Positions 55,489 to 63,385 of a stretch of 64,000 nucleotides of DNA are shown here, piece by piece. Made by a program: the position numbers and the translations under genes. The stretch covers positions 62,001-126,000 of the forward strand of contig JAJEGH010000016.1 of assembly GCA_022819985.1 (NCBI GenBank), read 5' to 3'. The stretch is from Alphaproteobacteria bacterium (GTDB lineage: Bacteria; Pseudomonadota; Alphaproteobacteria; Bin65). The notes beneath the pieces are model-generated. The model did no database searches. It saw nothing but the letters and a program-made list of their open reading frames with translations, and was not told the DNA's origin. Numbering within the stretch: position 1 is the stretch's first letter; each line of letters begins with the position of its first letter.

Positions 55489-55566
55489 ATTCCGGCGGTT
55501 TCCGCCCGCCGGGCGCTGCGCTACTGTAGCCGGCACCGGGAAGCGGGCAGAGGCAGGACCTGTGAC

Positions 55567-56418
55567 ATGAGCGTTCAGACGAACGTCGGGGGCAACGGGC
55601 CTGCGGTGGGCCGGCGGCTGACCGCACCCGATATCGGCGCGCGGAAAGGCGATACGCCGGTCGTCTGCCTGACGGCCTACACAACGCCGGTCGCCCGCCT
55701 GCTCGACCCCCATGTCGACCTGCTGCTGGTCGGCGACAGCCTGGGCATGGTGCTCTACGGGCTGGACAGCACGCTCGGCGTCACCCTCGACATGATGATC
55801 GCCCACGGCCAGGCCGTGATGCGCGGTTCGGAACGGGCCTGCGTCATCGTCGATATGCCGTTCGGCAGCTACCAGGAATCGGCAGCCCAGGCGTTCCGCA
55901 ACTGCGCCCGGGCGATGTCGGAAGTCCGCTGCCAGGGCGTCAAGCTGGAGGGCGGCCGTGAAATGGCGGAAACCGTGGACCGTCTGGTCCGGTGCGGCAT
56001 CCCGGTCATGGGCCATGTCGGCCTCACGCCCCAGTCGGTGAACGCGTTCGGCGGCTTCAAAGCCCAGGGCCGCGACGAGGCGGCGGCCGACCGCATCGCG
56101 GCGGACGCCGCAGCCATCGCCGAGGCCGGGGCCTTCGCCATCGTCGTCGAAGGGGTGCCCGAACCGCTGGGCCGGCGCATCACCGAAGAGGTCGCCGTGC
56201 CGACCGTCGGGATCGGCGCCTCGCCGGCCTGCGACGGCCAGGTTCTGGTGACCGAGGATCTCCTCGGCCTGTTCGGCGATTTCCAGCCGAAATTCGTCAA
56301 GCGGTATGCCGAACTCGCCCCGGCGGTCGAGGACGCGGCGCGGCGCTTTGCGGCCGACGTGCGGGACCGGGAGTTTCCGTCCGCCGAATACTGTTTCGGC
56401 GCCTCAAGGCCGGCCTGA
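55567..56418 (+). CDS. panB: 3-methyl-2-oxobutanoate hydroxymethyltransferase
   Basis: The 283-residue TIM-barrel enzyme is Pan[48 protein letters not shown] and [22 protein letters not shown], ending [10 protein letters not shown]. It hydroxymethylates alpha-ketoisovalerate with methylene-THF for pantothenate. The catalytic metal ligands sit in VGDSLG and the VEGVPEPL region. panC follows 15 bases later, forming a pantothenate operon without panD. Confidence 0.96.
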   Translation: MSVQTNVGGNGPAVGRRLTAPDIGARKGDTPVVCLTAYTTPVARLLDPHVDLLLVGDSLGMVLYGLDSTLGVTLDMMIAHGQAVMRGSERACVIVDMPFGSYQESAAQAFRNCARAMSEVRCQGVKLEGGREMAETVDRLVRCGIPVMGHVGLTPQSVNAFGGFKAQGRDEAAADRIAADAAAIAEAGAFAIVVEGVPEPLGRRITEEVAVPTVGIGASPACDGQVLVTEDLLGLFGDFQPKFVKRYAELAPAVEDAARRFAADVRDREFPSAEYCFGASRPA

Positions 56419-56433
56419 CAGGACCTGCGATCG

Positions 56434-57309
56434 ATGGCGGCGTTCCGCACCCGGGTGGTCCGGTCGATTCCCGCGCTGCGCGATACGGTGGCGCGCTGGC
56501 GGCGCGACGGCGAGACGGTCGGGCTGGTGCCGACCATGGGCGCGCTGCACGAAGGGCATATCGAGCTGGTGCGCCGGTCGGGCGCGCACTGCGACCGCAC
56601 GGTCGTTTCGATCTTCGTCAACCCGACCCAGTTCAACCCGGACGAGGACCTGGACCGCTATCCGCGCCAGGAGGAGGACGACCTGAAAGCGCTGTCCGCG
56701 GCGGGCGCCGACCTCGCTTTCATTCCGGCGGCCGGCGACATCTATCCCGAGGGCTTCGCGACCGCCGTCCATGTCGGCCGGGTGACGACCGGGATGGAAG
56801 GCACCGTGCGCATCGGCCATTTCGACGGCGTCGCCACGGTGGTCTGCAAGCTGTTCATGCAGACCGGGCCGGACAAGGCCTTCTTCGGCGAGAAGGATTA
56901 CCAGCAGCTCATCGCCGTCCAGCGCATGGTGCGCGATCTGGACATGCCGCTCACGGTCGTGCCGGTGCCGACGGTGCGCGAAGCCGACGGCCTCGCCCTG
57001 TCGTCGCGCAACGCCTACCTCTCGCCGGAACAGCGCCGGATTGCGGCGACGCTCAACCGGATCCTGCGGGAAACCGCCCGGGCCATCGCCGGCGGCCGGG
57101 CCATCGACGCCGCAACCGCCGCCGCGCGCCAGGCGCTGCTGGACGCCGGCTTCGACGCCGTGGACTATGTCGAATGCCGCGCCGCGGCGGACCTCGCCGC
57201 ACTGGAGACGCTGGACCGGCCGGCCCGCCTGCTGGCGACCGCGCGCCTCGGCCCGACCCGCCTGCTCGACAACGTCCCGATAGACCGACCCGATAGACCG
57301 GCCCGATAG
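56434..57309 (+). CDS. panC: Pantothenate synthetase
   Basis: The 291-residue protein has the ATP motif PTMGALHEGH at 33-42, SIFVNPTQFNPDEDLDRYPR, the KLFMQTGPDKAFFGEKDYQQL loop and VPTVREADGLALSSRNAYL (KMSKS-like). It joins pantoate and beta-alanine. The C-terminus carries a DRPDRPAR tail encoded by a 13-bp repeat in which the TAG stop codon lies, so the ending is set by repeat number and phase. Confidence 0.95.
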   Translation: MAAFRTRVVRSIPALRDTVARWRRDGETVGLVPTMGALHEGHIELVRRSGAHCDRTVVSIFVNPTQFNPDEDLDRYPRQEEDDLKALSAAGADLAFIPAAGDIYPEGFATAVHVGRVTTGMEGTVRIGHFDGVATVVCKLFMQTGPDKAFFGEKDYQQLIAVQRMVRDLDMPLTVVPVPTVREADGLALSSRNAYLSPEQRRIAATLNRILRETARAIAGGRAIDAATAAARQALLDAGFDAVDYVECRAAADLAALETLDRPARLLATARLGPTRLLDNVPIDRPDRPAR

Positions 57310-57327
57310 ACCGGCCCGATAGACCGG
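57276..57327. repeat. Four 13-bp tandem repeats across the panC stop codon
   Basis: The unit cccgatagaccgg occurs four times in a row (one base differs in the first copy). Since 13 is not a multiple of three, each copy reads in a different phase, and the panC stop TAG (57307-57309) lies in the third copy. Changes in copy number would move the stop. The array ends seven bases before the convergent transporter stop. Confidence 0.95.
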
Positions 57328-57333
57328 TCGGCG

Positions 57334-58287
57334 TCAGCCGGGCGGTTTCGCATCGCCGCGCCGGGCGGGGACGAACAGCACCAGGGCGATGGCGCTCAGC
57401 ACCAGCGCGAGCGCCAGCAGTTCGCGCCAGCCGAAGGGTTCGCCCAGCAGGATCGCCCCGCTGGCGACGCCGATCACCGGAATCATCATCGCGCCGATCG
57501 ACGCGACGGTTGCCGGCATCGCCCGGACGATGCGGAACCACAGCGCATAGCCCATGACCATGCCGACGAAGAGCACATAGAGGCCGGAAAGCGCCGCCTC
57601 CATGCTGGCCCGGTGCAGCACGAAGGGTTCGCTGAGCGCGGCGATCGACGAGATCGGGACGAGGCCGATCAGCAGTTGCCAGCCGGCCAGCGCGTTCATC
57701 GAGACGCCCCATTCATAGTGTTTGACGACCAGCGTTCCGCCCGCCCAGGTGATCGCCGCCAGCAGAACCAGGGCAATGCCGATCGGCCGGTCGCCCTGCA
57801 ACCAGTCGCCGGTCGCAGCGAAGCCCGCGGACAGCAGGACAACCACCCCGGCGACTCCCAGCGCGATGGCGACCAGCACGCGCGCGCCGATCCGTTCGCT
57901 GTAGAACAGGCCGCCGAGCAGGGCCGTCCACACCGGCAGCGTGTAGCAGACGATGGCGGCATGGCCGGCGCCGATGATCTGCAGCGCAAGACCGGTCAGG
58001 ACATGCCAGCAGGTCATGTTCAGCAGCCCGGCGACGATCAGGCGCGGCCAGATCCGGCGCGGCGCCTTCCAGCGGTCGCGGTCCTCCAGGATGCCGAGGC
58101 CGAGCAGCACGGCGCCGGCGACCGCGCAGGTGACTGCCCGGAACTGCCAGACCGGCAACTCGAGAAAAACCGTGCGCATGGCCGGCCAGCTCGTGCCCCA
58201 GACGAACCACAAAAGGACCAGCAGGACCAAACCGCCAACGGGAACGGCAGTCCGCGAGGGCGCCGGGCCGGAAGGCGCGCGTTCCAC
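57334..58287 (-). CDS. EamA/DMT-superfamily transporter, copy 1
   Basis: The 317-residue protein has ten helices in two EamA halves; the first includes LLWFVWGTSWPAMRTVFLEL and the second begins AITWAGGTLVVKHYEW. Such transporters export amino acids, sugars or other metabolites. It starts at GTG 58287, three bases after the stop of a second EamA gene with the same layout, so they are a tandem pair, likely translated together. Substrates are unknown. Confidence 0.86.
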   Translation of the reverse strand: MERAPSGPAPSRTAVPVGGLVLLVLLWFVWGTSWPAMRTVFLELPVWQFRAVTCAVAGAVLLGLGILEDRDRWKAPRRIWPRLIVAGLLNMTCWHVLTGLALQIIGAGHAAIVCYTLPVWTALLGGLFYSERIGARVLVAIALGVAGVVVLLSAGFAATGDWLQGDRPIGIALVLLAAITWAGGTLVVKHYEWGVSMNALAGWQLLIGLVPISSIAALSEPFVLHRASMEAALSGLYVLFVGMVMGYALWFRIVRAMPATVASIGAMMIPVIGVASGAILLGEPFGWRELLALALVLSAIALVLFVPARRGDAKPPG

Positions 58288-58290
58288 GGG

Positions 58291-59232
58291 TCAGCGCGGA
58301 CCGGGCGCGCGCCGGCCGGAGACCGGCTCGCCCGCCGGAACCAGCAGGACCAGGGCGACCGCGCCGACGATCAGCCCCAGCGCGATCAGGTCGCGCAGGC
58401 CGAACGGCTCGCCGAGCACGACGACGCCGCTGGCGACGCCGACGATGGGCACCAGCAGGGTGCCGATCGCCGAAATGCCGGCCGGAAAGATCTTTACCAC
58501 ACTGAACCAGGCGAAATAGCAGAACACCAGCGCGATCAGCACCAGATAGACGGTCGCCCACCACACCCCGGCGCCGGCCGCGCCATAGTCGAACCCGCCG
58601 AGGACGAGCCACGCCGCGGCGATCGGCAGGGTGCCGAGCAGAAGCTGCCAGCCGCCCAGCGCGAGCACGCCGATCCGCCACGGCGTGTGCTTCTGGATCA
58701 GCATGCCGACCGACCACAGGGCGGCGCCGGTGAGGGTGAGCGCGAAGCCGAGCGGTTCCGCCCCGATCACACTGAAATCGTGGGACATCAGGACGGCGAC
58801 CCCCGCCGCGCCGAGGCCGAGCGCGACCGCGCGGCGGCGCGTCATGGCTTCGCCCAGGAAGATCACGCCCAGGGCCGCGGCGAACAGCGGCATGGTGAAG
58901 GCCATGATGACGGCGTGGCCCGCGCCCATCATCGACACGCCGAAGCCGATGAAGACGAACCAGCTCGTGATGTTGAACAGCGCCGCCAGGCACAGCCGCG
59001 GCCACTCCCCGCGCGGCGATTTCCAGGCCTCGCCCGACGCCCGGCCGGCGGCGACCGCGAGCCCGAGCAGCAGCAGGCCGGCCGCGATCCCGCTGAGCGC
59101 CCGGAACTCCAGGACCGAGACCTCCGAAACGATGATCTTCATCATCGGCCAGTTGATGCCCCAGCCGAGGGCGACGCCGATCAGCAGGACATAGCCGCGG
59201 GCGGGATAGGGCGAAGGGGCGATTCCGGCCAC
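58291..59232 (-). CDS. EamA/DMT-superfamily transporter, copy 2
   Basis: The 313-residue paralogue of the neighbouring gene has the same two-half EamA layout (VALGWGINWPMMKIIVSEVSVLEFRALSG; ALGVIFLGEAMTRRRAVALGLGAAGVAVL; WSVGMLIQKHTPWRI). The pair may form a heterodimer or have diverged in substrate. It starts at GTG 59232, nine bases after gpt, and precedes copy 1 directly. Confidence 0.86.
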   Translation of the reverse strand: MAGIAPSPYPARGYVLLIGVALGWGINWPMMKIIVSEVSVLEFRALSGIAAGLLLLGLAVAAGRASGEAWKSPRGEWPRLCLAALFNITSWFVFIGFGVSMMGAGHAVIMAFTMPLFAAALGVIFLGEAMTRRRAVALGLGAAGVAVLMSHDFSVIGAEPLGFALTLTGAALWSVGMLIQKHTPWRIGVLALGGWQLLLGTLPIAAAWLVLGGFDYGAAGAGVWWATVYLVLIALVFCYFAWFSVVKIFPAGISAIGTLLVPIVGVASGVVVLGEPFGLRDLIALGLIVGAVALVLLVPAGEPVSGRRAPGPR

Positions 59233-59241
59233 CTGGCGCGG

Positions 59242-59757
59242 CTAACCGTGGCCGCCGCGGATCGGCGCCACATACTGCGCTTCGGTATCCCAGGGGAAAT
59301 GGATCCAGGTGTCCTGGCTGACCTCGGTGACGTAGGAATCGACCATCGGCCGGCCGGCCGGCTTGGCGTAGACCGTCGCGAAATGCGCCTTCGGCAGCTG
59401 GTCGCGCACCACCTTGGCGGTCGCGCCGGTATCGACCAGATCGTCGACGATCAGCAGGCCCTCGCCGTCGCCCGCCACCGACTTCAGCACCTTGACCTCG
59501 CCCTTGACCTCGTCGTCGTAGCTCGAGACGCAGAAGGTGTCGATGAGGCGGATGTCCAGTTCGCGGGCGACGATGGCGGCGGGCACCAGGCCGCCGCGGG
59601 TGACCGCCACGACGCCGCGGACGCGGTTCAGGCTGCTCAGGCGCCAGGCCAGCGCCTTGGCGTCGCGATGCAGCTCCTGCCACGAAACCGGGAAGTGGCG
59701 GGTGTAGCCCTGCTGCGCTTCGGCGCCCCGGTCGGCGTTCCGTTCGGCTTCGGACAT
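59242..59757 (-). CDS. gpt: Xanthine(-guanine) phosphoribosyltransferase
   Basis: The 171-residue protein has the PRPP loop [10 protein letters not shown] at 104-113, [17 protein letters not shown] and [12 protein letters not shown], the Gpt-type sequence. It salvages xanthine and guanine from PRPP. It leads the minus-strand group gpt-EamA-EamA. A possible promoter at 59823-59852 lies 66 bases upstream. Confidence 0.93.
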   Translation of the reverse strand: MSEAERNADRGAEAQQGYTRHFPVSWQELHRDAKALAWRLSSLNRVRGVVAVTRGGLVPAAIVARELDIRLIDTFCVSSYDDEVKGEVKVLKSVAGDGEGLLIVDDLVDTGATAKVVRDQLPKAHFATVYAKPAGRPMVDSYVTEVSQDTWIHFPWDTEAQYVAPIRGGHG

Positions 59758-59822
59758 GCGTGTTCCCCTTCCCCGCTCCCGCGTTTCCCGGTCCCGCGTT
59801 TCCCGTTGTGGCGTTGCGGGCG

Positions 59823-59852
59823 GATATAGGCGATGGCGCGCGCGGGAAGCAA
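59823..59852 (-). promoter_or_regulatory. Possible gpt promoter
   Basis: On the minus strand TTGCTT (59852-59847) and TATATC (59828-59823) are 18 bases apart upstream of gpt. The -35 element is weak, so this is a low-confidence call. A 15-bp duplication (59777-59806) lies between it and the gene. Confidence 0.28.
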
Positions 59853-59871
59853 GGACGCGCGCCGGCCGGAC

Positions 59872-60918
59872 CTATGCCGCCAGGACGACGCGCCCGACGA
59901 TCCGGCCCGCCTTCATGTCGTCGAGCGTTTTCTGGGCCTCGGCGAGCGGGCGGCGCTCGACGGGCAGCGCGGGGATTTTGCCGGCGCGGGCGAGCGCCAT
60001 GAGTTCGGTCATCTCCGCCGGGCTGCCGACATAGCTGCCGGTCAGCGTCATCGCGGTCAGCGGCAGCAGGGGCACGGAGAGCGGCAGCGATCCGCCCATC
60101 AGGCCGACGACGATGACGGTGCCGCGCCGGGCGACGGCCTTCATGGCGAAGCCGAGCGAGGCCGCCGCGCCGACGAAATCGACGACCGCCGGCGCACCGC
60201 CGCCGGTCAGCTTGCGGATCTGCCTTGCGGCATCCGCCGCAGCGCTGTTCACGACATGGTCGGCGCCCATCGCGACGGCCGCTTCGAGCTTGGCATCGTC
60301 GATGTCGCAGACCGTGATCGCCGCGTCCGTGACGTTGCGGGCGATCGCCAGCCCGGCGAGGCCGACCCCGCCGGCGCCGATCAGGACGATATGGCCGGCC
60401 CCGGTTTTCGCGGCCTTGCGGATCGCGGAAAAGGCGGTGAGGCCCGAACAGGCATAGGTGCAGGCGAGTTCGGCGGGCACGTCGCCGTGATCGAACAGGT
60501 ATTTCGCGTGGGGCACGACAAGGCGGTCGGCGAAACCGCCGTTCTTCGCCACGCCCAGCGAGCGGTGTTTGGGGCAGAAATGCTCCTCGCCGGACGCGCA
60601 GACCGCACAGTCGCCGCAGCCGATCCACGGATAGACCACGACGCTGTCGCCGACTTCGACCCCCGTCGCGGTCTCGCCCAGCGCGACCACCGTGCCGGCG
60701 ATCTCGTGCCCGAGGCAGAAGGGCAGTTCGCAGTTGGCGGTCAGATCCGCCTTCCGACCGCCGCCCAGGTCGAAATACCCGTCATGGATGTGCAGGTCGC
60801 TGTGGCACACGCCGCAGCCGGTGACCTCCAGCAGCACCTCGTCGCCGGCCGGCTCCGGCGTCGGCAAATCCATCTCGACCAGGGGTTCGCCGAATTCGAC
60901 GATGGCGCAACAGCGCAT
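59872..60918 (-). CDS. Zinc-dependent alcohol dehydrogenase
   Basis: The 348-residue medium-chain dehydrogenase has the catalytic zinc site C38 in GCGVCHSD with GHE at 70-72, the structural zinc cysteines C101, C104, C107 and C115 in WIGCGDCAVCASGEEHFC, and the NAD loop LIGAGGVGLAGLAIA. It resembles bacterial enzymes that oxidise alcohols or formaldehyde adducts; the substrate is unknown. It lies alone between gpt and the hydrolase gene. Confidence 0.87.
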   Translation of the reverse strand: MRCCAIVEFGEPLVEMDLPTPEPAGDEVLLEVTGCGVCHSDLHIHDGYFDLGGGRKADLTANCELPFCLGHEIAGTVVALGETATGVEVGDSVVVYPWIGCGDCAVCASGEEHFCPKHRSLGVAKNGGFADRLVVPHAKYLFDHGDVPAELACTYACSGLTAFSAIRKAAKTGAGHIVLIGAGGVGLAGLAIARNVTDAAITVCDIDDAKLEAAVAMGADHVVNSAAADAARQIRKLTGGGAPAVVDFVGAAASLGFAMKAVARRGTVIVVGLMGGSLPLSVPLLPLTAMTLTGSYVGSPAEMTELMALARAGKIPALPVERRPLAEAQKTLDDMKAGRIVGRVVLAA

Positions 60919-61025
60919 GGCAGGCTCCGTTTTCGGGGATCGGGCCCGCCCCTGTTAGCGCATCGCCGCGGGAATGCGAAGGCCGCGCGGCAGGATGCGC
61001 CGGCCATCCGGGCCAATGCCTTCGG

Positions 61026-61832
61026 TCAGCCTTCTTGCGTCGCCGCCAGCCGGCACACCTCTCCCGTCATGCGCACCAGGCGGGCGAGGTCGTCCGGCTC
61101 GGAGAGCCGGTGGTCGCCCGACTTCACGAGCAGGATTTCGACATCGGCGCCGGCGAAGGCGTCGGCCACCTTCAGCGCGTGGCGCCACGGCACGTCCGGG
61201 TCCGCCATGCCCTGGATAATCCGCACCGGCCCGGCAAAGGGGAAGGGCGTGCGCAGGACGAGCCGCTCGCGGCCGTCCTCGATCAGCCGGCGGGTGATCG
61301 GCGTCGGTTCGTCGCTGTAGTCCGACGGCTCGTAGTGGACGCCGTCGCGCTCCAGGTCCCGGCGCAGGGCGGGCGAGGCGTTCGCCATGATCAGGTCTTC
61401 GGTGAAGTCCGGCGCCGGGGCGACGCCGACCAGGCCGGCGACCCGGTGCGGCAGGGCGCGCGCCGCCAGCATCGTGATCCAGCCGCCCATGCTTGAGCCG
61501 ACCAGCACCAGCGGCCCGGCGGTCAGGGACTCGATCGCGAAGACGGCGTCGTCCGCCCACTGGCCGATCGTCCCGTCCTCGAAGGCGCCGGAGGACAGGC
61601 CGTGGCCGGTATAGTCGAAGCGCAGGAAACCCCGGCCCTCGCTCCGGCACCAGGCTTCGAGGGCGAGCGCCTTGCCGCCTTCCATGTCGGAGCGGAAGCC
61701 GGGCAGGAAGACGACGGTGGGCGACGACGACGCCCCGCGGCCCTCCCCGCGGCCCTCCCTGCGGCCCTCCGTGCGGCGATAGGCGATTGTCGCGCCGTCG
61801 CCGGCGCGCGATAAAATGCCGGGTGCGTCCAC
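61026..61832 (-). CDS. Alpha/beta hydrolase (ABHD10-like)
   Basis: The 268-residue protein has VFLPGFRSDMEGGKA (oxyanion region), FDYTGHGLSSG and the nucleophile elbow VGSSMGGW (Ser114), then GMADPDVPW (Asp) and GDHRLSEPDDL (His), the bacterial ABHD10-like acyl-protein or ester hydrolase pattern. GTG 61832 is chosen, with AAGGGA about six bases upstream; an ATG at 61916 is in frame but unconserved. Residues 21-33 are an Arg/Gly/Glu stretch encoded by 12-bp repeats at 61735-61770. Substrate unknown. Confidence 0.82.
   Translation of the reverse strand: MDAPGILSRAGDGATIAYRRTEGRREGRGEGRGASSSPTVVFLPGFRSDMEGGKALALEAWCRSEGRGFLRFDYTGHGLSSGAFEDGTIGQWADDAVFAIESLTAGPLVLVGSSMGGWITMLAARALPHRVAGLVGVAPAPDFTEDLIMANASPALRRDLERDGVHYEPSDYSDEPTPITRRLIEDGRERLVLRTPFPFAGPVRIIQGMADPDVPWRHALKVADAFAGADVEILLVKSGDHRLSEPDDLARLVRMTGEVCRLAATQEG
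61735..61770. repeat. 12-bp tandem repeats in the hydrolase N-terminus
   Basis: Two exact copies of ccgcggccctcc and a third ctgcggccctcc follow each other, encoding Arg-Glu-Gly-Arg units before the catalytic domain. Frame is kept. Confidence 0.88.
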
Positions 61833-61927
61833 CGGATATCCCTTCGCTCCAGGAAATTTGGCGCCCGCGGGCGGCGCCGCCGCACGGCAGCGGCCGGGAA
61901 CGGCGCACGAAAGCATGACGGACGGAG

Positions 61928-63142
61928 ATGGACAAGCCGGCGACAAGCTCCTCAGCGCCGCACGACGCTTTCGGCCTCACCGTGCTGCAGGTCCTGCCGC
62001 GGCTGGAGACCGGCGGGGTCGAGCGCGGCACCGTCGATGTCGCCGCCGCCATCGTCGCGGCCGGCGGGCGGGCGCTCGTCGTCTCGGCCGGCGGCCGGAT
62101 GGAGGCGGAGCTGGCGCGCGCCGGCGCCGAGCATGTCACGATGCGGGTGGACCGCAAGTCGCCCGGCCGCATCCTGCGCAACGCGGGCCGGCTGGCCGGC
62201 CTGATCCGCCGGGAGCAGGTCGACATCGTCCATGCCCGGTCGCGGGCGCCGGCCTGGAGCGCGCGGGCGGCGGCGCGGCGCGCCGGCGTGCCCTTCGTGA
62301 CCACCTTCCACGGCGTCTACGGGACCGGCTTCCCGCTCAAGAAGGCCTGGAACCGGATCATGACCGCGGGCGACCGCACGATCGCCGTGTCCGACTATAT
62401 CGCCGACCATATCCGGCAGCGCTACCGGGTTCCGGACGGGCGCATCGCCGTGATCCATCGCGGGGTCGACCTCGACCTGTTCGACGTCCGGGCGGTATCG
62501 GAGGCGCGGGTCGTCCAGTTGGCGGAGCGCTGGCAATTGCCCGACGGCGCGCCGGCGATCATGCTGCCCGGCCGCTTTGCGCGATGGAAAGGCCACGCCG
62601 TCCTGATCGACGCCCTGGCGCGGATGCAGCGCGCCGACGCGGTCGCCCTGCTGATCGGCGCCGACTCCGGCCGGGAGGGCTACCGCGGCGAGCTGTTGCA
62701 GCGGGTCCGGCGCCGCGGCCTCGATGGCGCGGTCCGCTTCATCGACCACTGCAACGACATGCCGGCCGCCTATATGCTCGCCGATGTCGTGGTCAGCGCC
62801 TCGACCCGGCCGGAGGCGTTCGGCCGGATCGCCGCGGAAGCCCAGGCGATGGGCCGGCCCGCGATCGCGACCGACCATGGCGGCGCGCGCGAGACCGTGA
62901 TCCCCGGCGAGACCGGCTGGCTGGTCCCGCCCGGCGACGCGACGGCCCTGGCCGGGGCGCTGGATGCGGCGCTGTCGCTGACCGGAGCCGAACGCGCGCG
63001 CATGGCCAAGGCGGCGGTCGCCAACGTAAGGCGCACCTTCTCAAAGCAAGCGATGACGGCCCGGACGCTGGCGCTGTATGCGGAGCTTGCGCGGGAGCGC
63101 GGCGCGGCCGGCCTGGAACACAGCCGGCCGCGAAACCGTTGA
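61928..63142 (+). CDS. Glycosyltransferase family 4
   Basis: The 404-residue GT-B protein has VLQVLPRLETGGVERGTVDVA at the N-terminus and the donor-binding C-terminal half with LPGRFARWKGHAVLIDAL, IDHCNDMPAAYMLADVVVSASTRPEAFGRIAAEAQAMGRP and WLVPPGDATALA. It probably adds a sugar to a surface polysaccharide such as LPS core. It is divergent from the hydrolase and upstream of a second glycosyltransferase, suggesting a polysaccharide cluster that continues past the window. Confidence 0.9.
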   Translation: MDKPATSSSAPHDAFGLTVLQVLPRLETGGVERGTVDVAAAIVAAGGRALVVSAGGRMEAELARAGAEHVTMRVDRKSPGRILRNAGRLAGLIRREQVDIVHARSRAPAWSARAAARRAGVPFVTTFHGVYGTGFPLKKAWNRIMTAGDRTIAVSDYIADHIRQRYRVPDGRIAVIHRGVDLDLFDVRAVSEARVVQLAERWQLPDGAPAIMLPGRFARWKGHAVLIDALARMQRADAVALLIGADSGREGYRGELLQRVRRRGLDGAVRFIDHCNDMPAAYMLADVVVSASTRPEAFGRIAAEAQAMGRPAIATDHGGARETVIPGETGWLVPPGDATALAGALDAALSLTGAERARMAKAAVANVRRTFSKQAMTARTLALYAELARERGAAGLEHSRPRNR

Positions 63143-63166
63143 CACAGCGAACAAGAACATTATCTG
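63139..63166 (+). promoter_or_regulatory. Promoter-like sequence before the last glycosyltransferase
   Basis: A perfect -35 TTGACA (63139-63144) overlaps the stop codon of the GT4 gene and is followed after 16 bases by TATCTG (63161-63166). The gap to the next gene (243 bases) also holds the CATGAC repeat. This suggests separate, regulated transcription of the downstream gene. Confidence 0.45.
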
Positions 63167-63242
63167 AACATACAGCCGGTCCCGGCAATGCCGCGCCTTG
63201 CGGAACCGCGCCGCCGCGCCGCCCGCCCGGCGGAAACCCGAT

Positions 63243-63278
63243 CATGACGGAACATGACATTTCATGACATATCGCGAC
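63243..63278. repeat. CATGAC direct repeats at 10-bp spacing
   Basis: CATGAC occurs at 63243, 63253 and 63263, with CGCGAC at 63273: one repeat per helical turn. On the other strand this reads TGTCAT repeats, similar to but not the same spacing as Pho boxes (11 bp). It lies 108-143 bases before the glycosyltransferase start and could be a binding site for an activator. Confidence 0.55.
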
Positions 63279-63385
63279 AGGTCACGGTGCAGCGCCGATC
63301 CCTGCCGGCCGCCATGTTTGACTTGCCGCTCCGAGGCATGCTTGTTCCGCCCGTCCGAACGGCCTGTCCCGGGAGAGCTTCCCCC

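Noticed and set aside
53188..56016. 942-codon open frame opposite the TVP38, kinase and panB genes
   Set aside because: It is antisense to three well-supported genes, shows only low-complexity sequence and no domain, and is a GC-driven shadow.
57713..60628. 971-codon open frame running through the EamA, gpt and alcohol dehydrogenase genes
   Set aside because: It is in another frame of genes with clear motifs on the same strand and has no recognisable domain of its own.
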